Program-made: the position numbers and the translations under genes
Part shown: positions 56,801-60,000 of the stretch, piece by piece
How the letters are laid out: each line of letters opens with the position of its first letter
Position numbering within the stretch: position 1 is the first letter of the stretch
NCBI GenBank assembly: GCA_964035545.1
Contig: OZ037767.1
Span: 18,010,281-18,070,280, forward strand
DNA length: 60,000 bases
Source of the DNA: Bugula neritina
Lineage: Eukaryota; Bryozoa; Gymnolaemata; Cheilostomatida; Bugulidae
Direction of reading: 5' to 3'
Notes under the pieces: generated by a model
Told to the model about the DNA's origin: nothing
Database searches by the model: none
What the model saw: the letters and a program-made list of their open reading frames with translations, nothing else

Positions 56801-59800
56801 ATTGAAATACACTGCAACACATTGAAGTATACTGCAACACACCGAAACATACGGCAACATTATGAAATATGCTGTAGCATACTGAAATACACTGCAACAC
56901 ACTGAAGTATACTGCAACATACTGAAATATACTGCAACACACTTCAACTTACGGAAATACACTGTAACATACTGAAATACACTGCAGAATACTACAACAT
57001 ACTGAAATACACTGTAACATGTTGAAATACACTGCGACACATTGAAATATACTGCAACATACTGAAATATATGGTAAACTACTGAAAAATGCTGTGACAC
57101 ATAGAAAAATACTGCAATATACTGAAATATACTGTAACACACTGAAATATACTGCGACATACTGAAAAACACTGTAACATACTGAAACATACTGCAACAT
57201 CCTGAAATACATCGCAACATACTACAACATATTGAAATACTCTGCAACACAGTGAAATATACTGCAACATACCTAAATATATGGTAACATACTGAAATAT
57301 ACTGTAACATACTGAAATATACTGCAAGATACTGCAACATACTGAAATGCACTTTAACATACTGAAATACACTGCAACATACTGCAACATACTGCAACAT
57401 ACTGAATTACAGTGTAACATATTGAAACACACTGCAATACATTGAAATATACTGCAACAGACTGAAACATACGGCAACATACTCAAATATACTGCAACAC
57501 ATTGAAGTATACTGCAACATACTGCAATATACTGAAATATAATGCAAGATACTGCAACATACTGAAATACACTGTGACATACTGAGATACACTGCAACCT
57601 ACCGCAACATACTGAAATACGCTGTAACTTATTGAAATACACTGCAACACATTAAAATATACTGCAACACACCGAAACATACGGCAACATACTGAAATAT
57701 GATGTAGCATACTGAAATACACTGCAACACACTGAAGTATACTGTAATATACAGAAATGTACTGTAACAAACTGAAACATACGTCAACATACTGAAATAC
57801 GCTGTAACATATTGAGACACACTGCAACACATTGAAATATACTGGAACTCACTGAAATATAGTGTAATCAACGGAAATGTACTGTAACATACTGAAACAT
57901 ACTGAAACATACTGAAACATACTAAAATATACTGGAGCATACCGAAACGTACTGCAACATACTGAAATATACTGCTAGATACTGCAACATACTGAAATAC
58001 ACTGTAACATACTGAAATACACTGCAACATACTGCAACATACTACAACATACTGCAACATACTGCAACATACTGAATTACAGTGTAACATATTGAAATAC
58101 ACTGCAACAAATTGGAGTATACTGCAACACACTGAAGTTTACTGTAATATACAGAAATGTACTGTAACAAACTGAAACATACGTCAACATACTGAAATAC
58201 ACTGCCACATACTGAAATATACTGCAACATACTGAAATTTACTGCAACATACTGAAACACGCTGCTACATACTGAAATACACTGCAACATACTGACTTAT
58301 ACTGACATACACTGGAACATATTGAAATACACTGCAACAAATTGAAGTATACTGCAACACACTGAAATATGCTGTAACATATTGAAATACACTGCAACAC
58401 ATTGAAATATACTGTTACTTACTGAAATATAGTGTAATCAACGGAAATGTACTGTAACATGCTGAAACATACTGAAACATACTAAAATATACTGGAGCAT
58501 ACCGAAACGTACTGCAACATACTGAAATATACTGCGAGATACTGCAACATACTGAAATACACTGTAACATACTGAAATACACTGCAACATACTGCAACAT
58601 ACTACAACATACTGCAACATACTGCAACATACTGAATTACAGTGTAACATATTGAAATACACTGCAATACATTGAAATATACTGCAACACACTGAAACAT
58701 ACTGCAACATACGGAAATATACTGCAACATATCAAAGTGTATCGTAATATACGAACATGTACTGTAACATACTGAAACATACTGAAACATACTAAAATAT
58801 ACTGGAACATACCGGAACATACTGCAAAATAATGAAACATACTGTACCACACTGAAATATACGGCAAAATACTGAAATACACTGCAACATACTGCATTAT
58901 ACTGACATACACTGGAACATATTGAAATACACTGCAACAAATTGAAGTATACTGCAATACACTGAAACATACGGCAATATACTCAAATATACTGCAACAC
59001 AAGAAAATATACTGCAACGTACTGAAATATGATGCAAGATACTGCAACATACTGAAATACACTGTGACATACTGAGATACACAGCAACATTCTGCAACAT
59101 ACTGAAATACACTGTAACATATTGAAACACACTGCAATACATTGAAATATACTGCAACACACTGAAACATACTGCAACATATCGAACTGTATCGTAATAT
59201 ACGGACATGTACTGTAACATGCTGAAACATACCGAAACATACTAAAATATACTGGAACATACCTGAACATACTGCAACATAATGAAATATACTGTACCAA
59301 ACTGAAATATACGGCAAAATACTGGAATATACTGTAACACACTGAAATATACTGCAACATATTGAAATACACTGTAACATAATGAAATATACTGCAACAT
59401 ACTGCAACATACTGCTACATACTGAAATACACTGTAACATACTGAATCACACTGCAACATACTACAACATAGTGAAATACACTGCAATATACTGAAATAT
59501 ACTGTGACACACTGAAAGGGATTGCAACATACTGAAATACACTGTAACATACTGAAATGAACTGCAACATACTGAAATACCCTGCTACATACTGAAATAT
59601 ACTGCAAGATACTGCAACATACTGAAATACAGTGTAACATACTGAAATACACTGCAACATACTGCATTATACTGACATACACTGGAACATATTGAAATAC
59701 ACTGCAACAAATTGAAGTATACTGCAACACACTGAAACATACGGCAACATACTCAAATATACTGCAAAACATTGAAATATACTGCAACATACTGAAATAT

Positions 59801-60000
59801 AATGCAAGATACTGCAACATACTGAAATACACTGTGCCAAACTGAGATACACTGCAACATACCGCAACATACTGCAACATACTGAAATACACTGTAACAT
59901 ATTGAAATACACTGCAACACATTGAAATATACTGCAACACACCGAAACATACGGCAACATAATGAAATATGCTGTAGCATACTGAAATACACTGCAACAC
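53816..60000. repeat. Mosaic block related to 24-34 kb
   Basis: Sequence from about 53.82 kb follows the 24.5-27 kb module order. 55.5-56.2 kb matches one 2140-bp repeat with a 10-bp shortening. 56.8-57.4 kb and 57.6-58.2 kb match 32.7-33.5 kb and 33.9-34.5 kb. 54165-55010 recurs at 59155-60000 (offset 4990, 846 bp, cut by the window end). Junctions are abrupt but always in register. Confidence 0.75.

Larger units (their letters stand above)
4048..60000. repeat. Decanucleotide satellite array, main segment
   Basis: About 5,600 consecutive units near AAYAYACTGM, alternating mostly between forms ending GA and forms ending GC or GT. All are in the same orientation and there is no inverted segment. 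The array begins in register at 4047 (the unit GCCAAACTGA, continuing the interrupted copy) and runs off the window end. I found 24 register shifts: +2 at 9257 and 16145; -3 at 9689, 16577, 23754, 37155, 39206, 40393, 45015, 49107 and 50294; -1 at 15305, 36039 and 38030; +5 at 20510, 22785, 36316, 38307, 43516, 48198 and 53477; +1 at 25526 and 35167; -2 at 33920. Their sum (+9) predicts unit starts at positions ending in 6, as seen at 59956. No gene or unrelated insertion is present. Confidence 0.97.

Noticed and set aside
4048-60000. CRISPR array
   Set aside because: Repeats are contiguous 10-bp units with no unique spacers of constant length, there are no cas genes, and the context is eukaryotic.
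4048-60000. Telomeric repeat
   Set aside because: The unit is 10 bp and degenerate, with no TTAGGG-, TTAGG- or TTTAGGG-like core and no G-run strand.
4048-60000. CENP-B box or other known centromere motif
   Set aside because: I looked for the TTCG...CGGG pattern in the variant units. CpG-bearing units have CCGAAA and CGGC words but not the required arrangement.

Overview
The window is almost entirely one satellite DNA array. About 57.4 kb is built from a degenerate 10-bp unit, roughly AAYAYACTGM, usually as alternating pairs (AACATACTGA then AATACACTGC). This gives about 5,700 units, all in one orientation. The only other sequence is a 2.56-kb AT-rich insertion at 1483-4047. It has long imperfect terminal inverted repeats, interrupts one copy of the satellite cleanly, and looks like a non-autonomous DNA transposon. 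I find no protein-coding gene that I would defend.

Organism: a megabase-style satellite with several levels of higher-order repeat, a TIR element and Pol III (A-box/B-box) tRNA-derived remnants point to a eukaryotic nuclear genome, probably an AT-rich metazoan. I cannot name the species. A centromeric, pericentromeric or subtelomeric location is plausible but not shown.

Layout: 1-1482 satellite; 1483-4047 inserted element; 4048-60000 satellite. The right-hand array is a mosaic of duplicated blocks. Block I (4.05-19.03 kb) has segments recurring at offsets of 3019, 3038, 5259, about 6870-6890 and 8129 bp. A 1.12-kb segment then recurs at 1765 bp (19.03-21.92 kb). A clear tandem higher-order repeat of 2140 bp covers 24.4-32.5 kb. 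A 790-bp tandem duplication lies at 31731-33310. A tandem pair of about 2 kb lies at 35.77-39.64 kb. A ladder of 4.62-5.28 kb repeats covers 39.54-53.8 kb. The mosaic at 53.8-60 kb returns to the sequence types seen at 24-34 kb.

Main result: the 10-bp register is kept with striking fidelity. Reading the array by eye I found only 24 places where the register shifts. They come from about eight distinct sequence changes, two of them copied 7 and 9 times by block duplication. Their net shift (+9) predicts the register at the window end exactly. The larger repeat lengths (1765, 1991, 2051, 2140, 3019, 3038, 4622, 4682, 5279, 8129) have last digits that equal the sum of the shifts they contain. Insertions and deletions in this array are therefore almost always multiples of 10 bp, close to one DNA helical turn.

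Long open frames exist on the minus strand in all three frames, up to 400 codons. The unit simply contains no TTA, CTA or TCA on the plus strand, so these frames follow from the repeat and are not evidence of genes.
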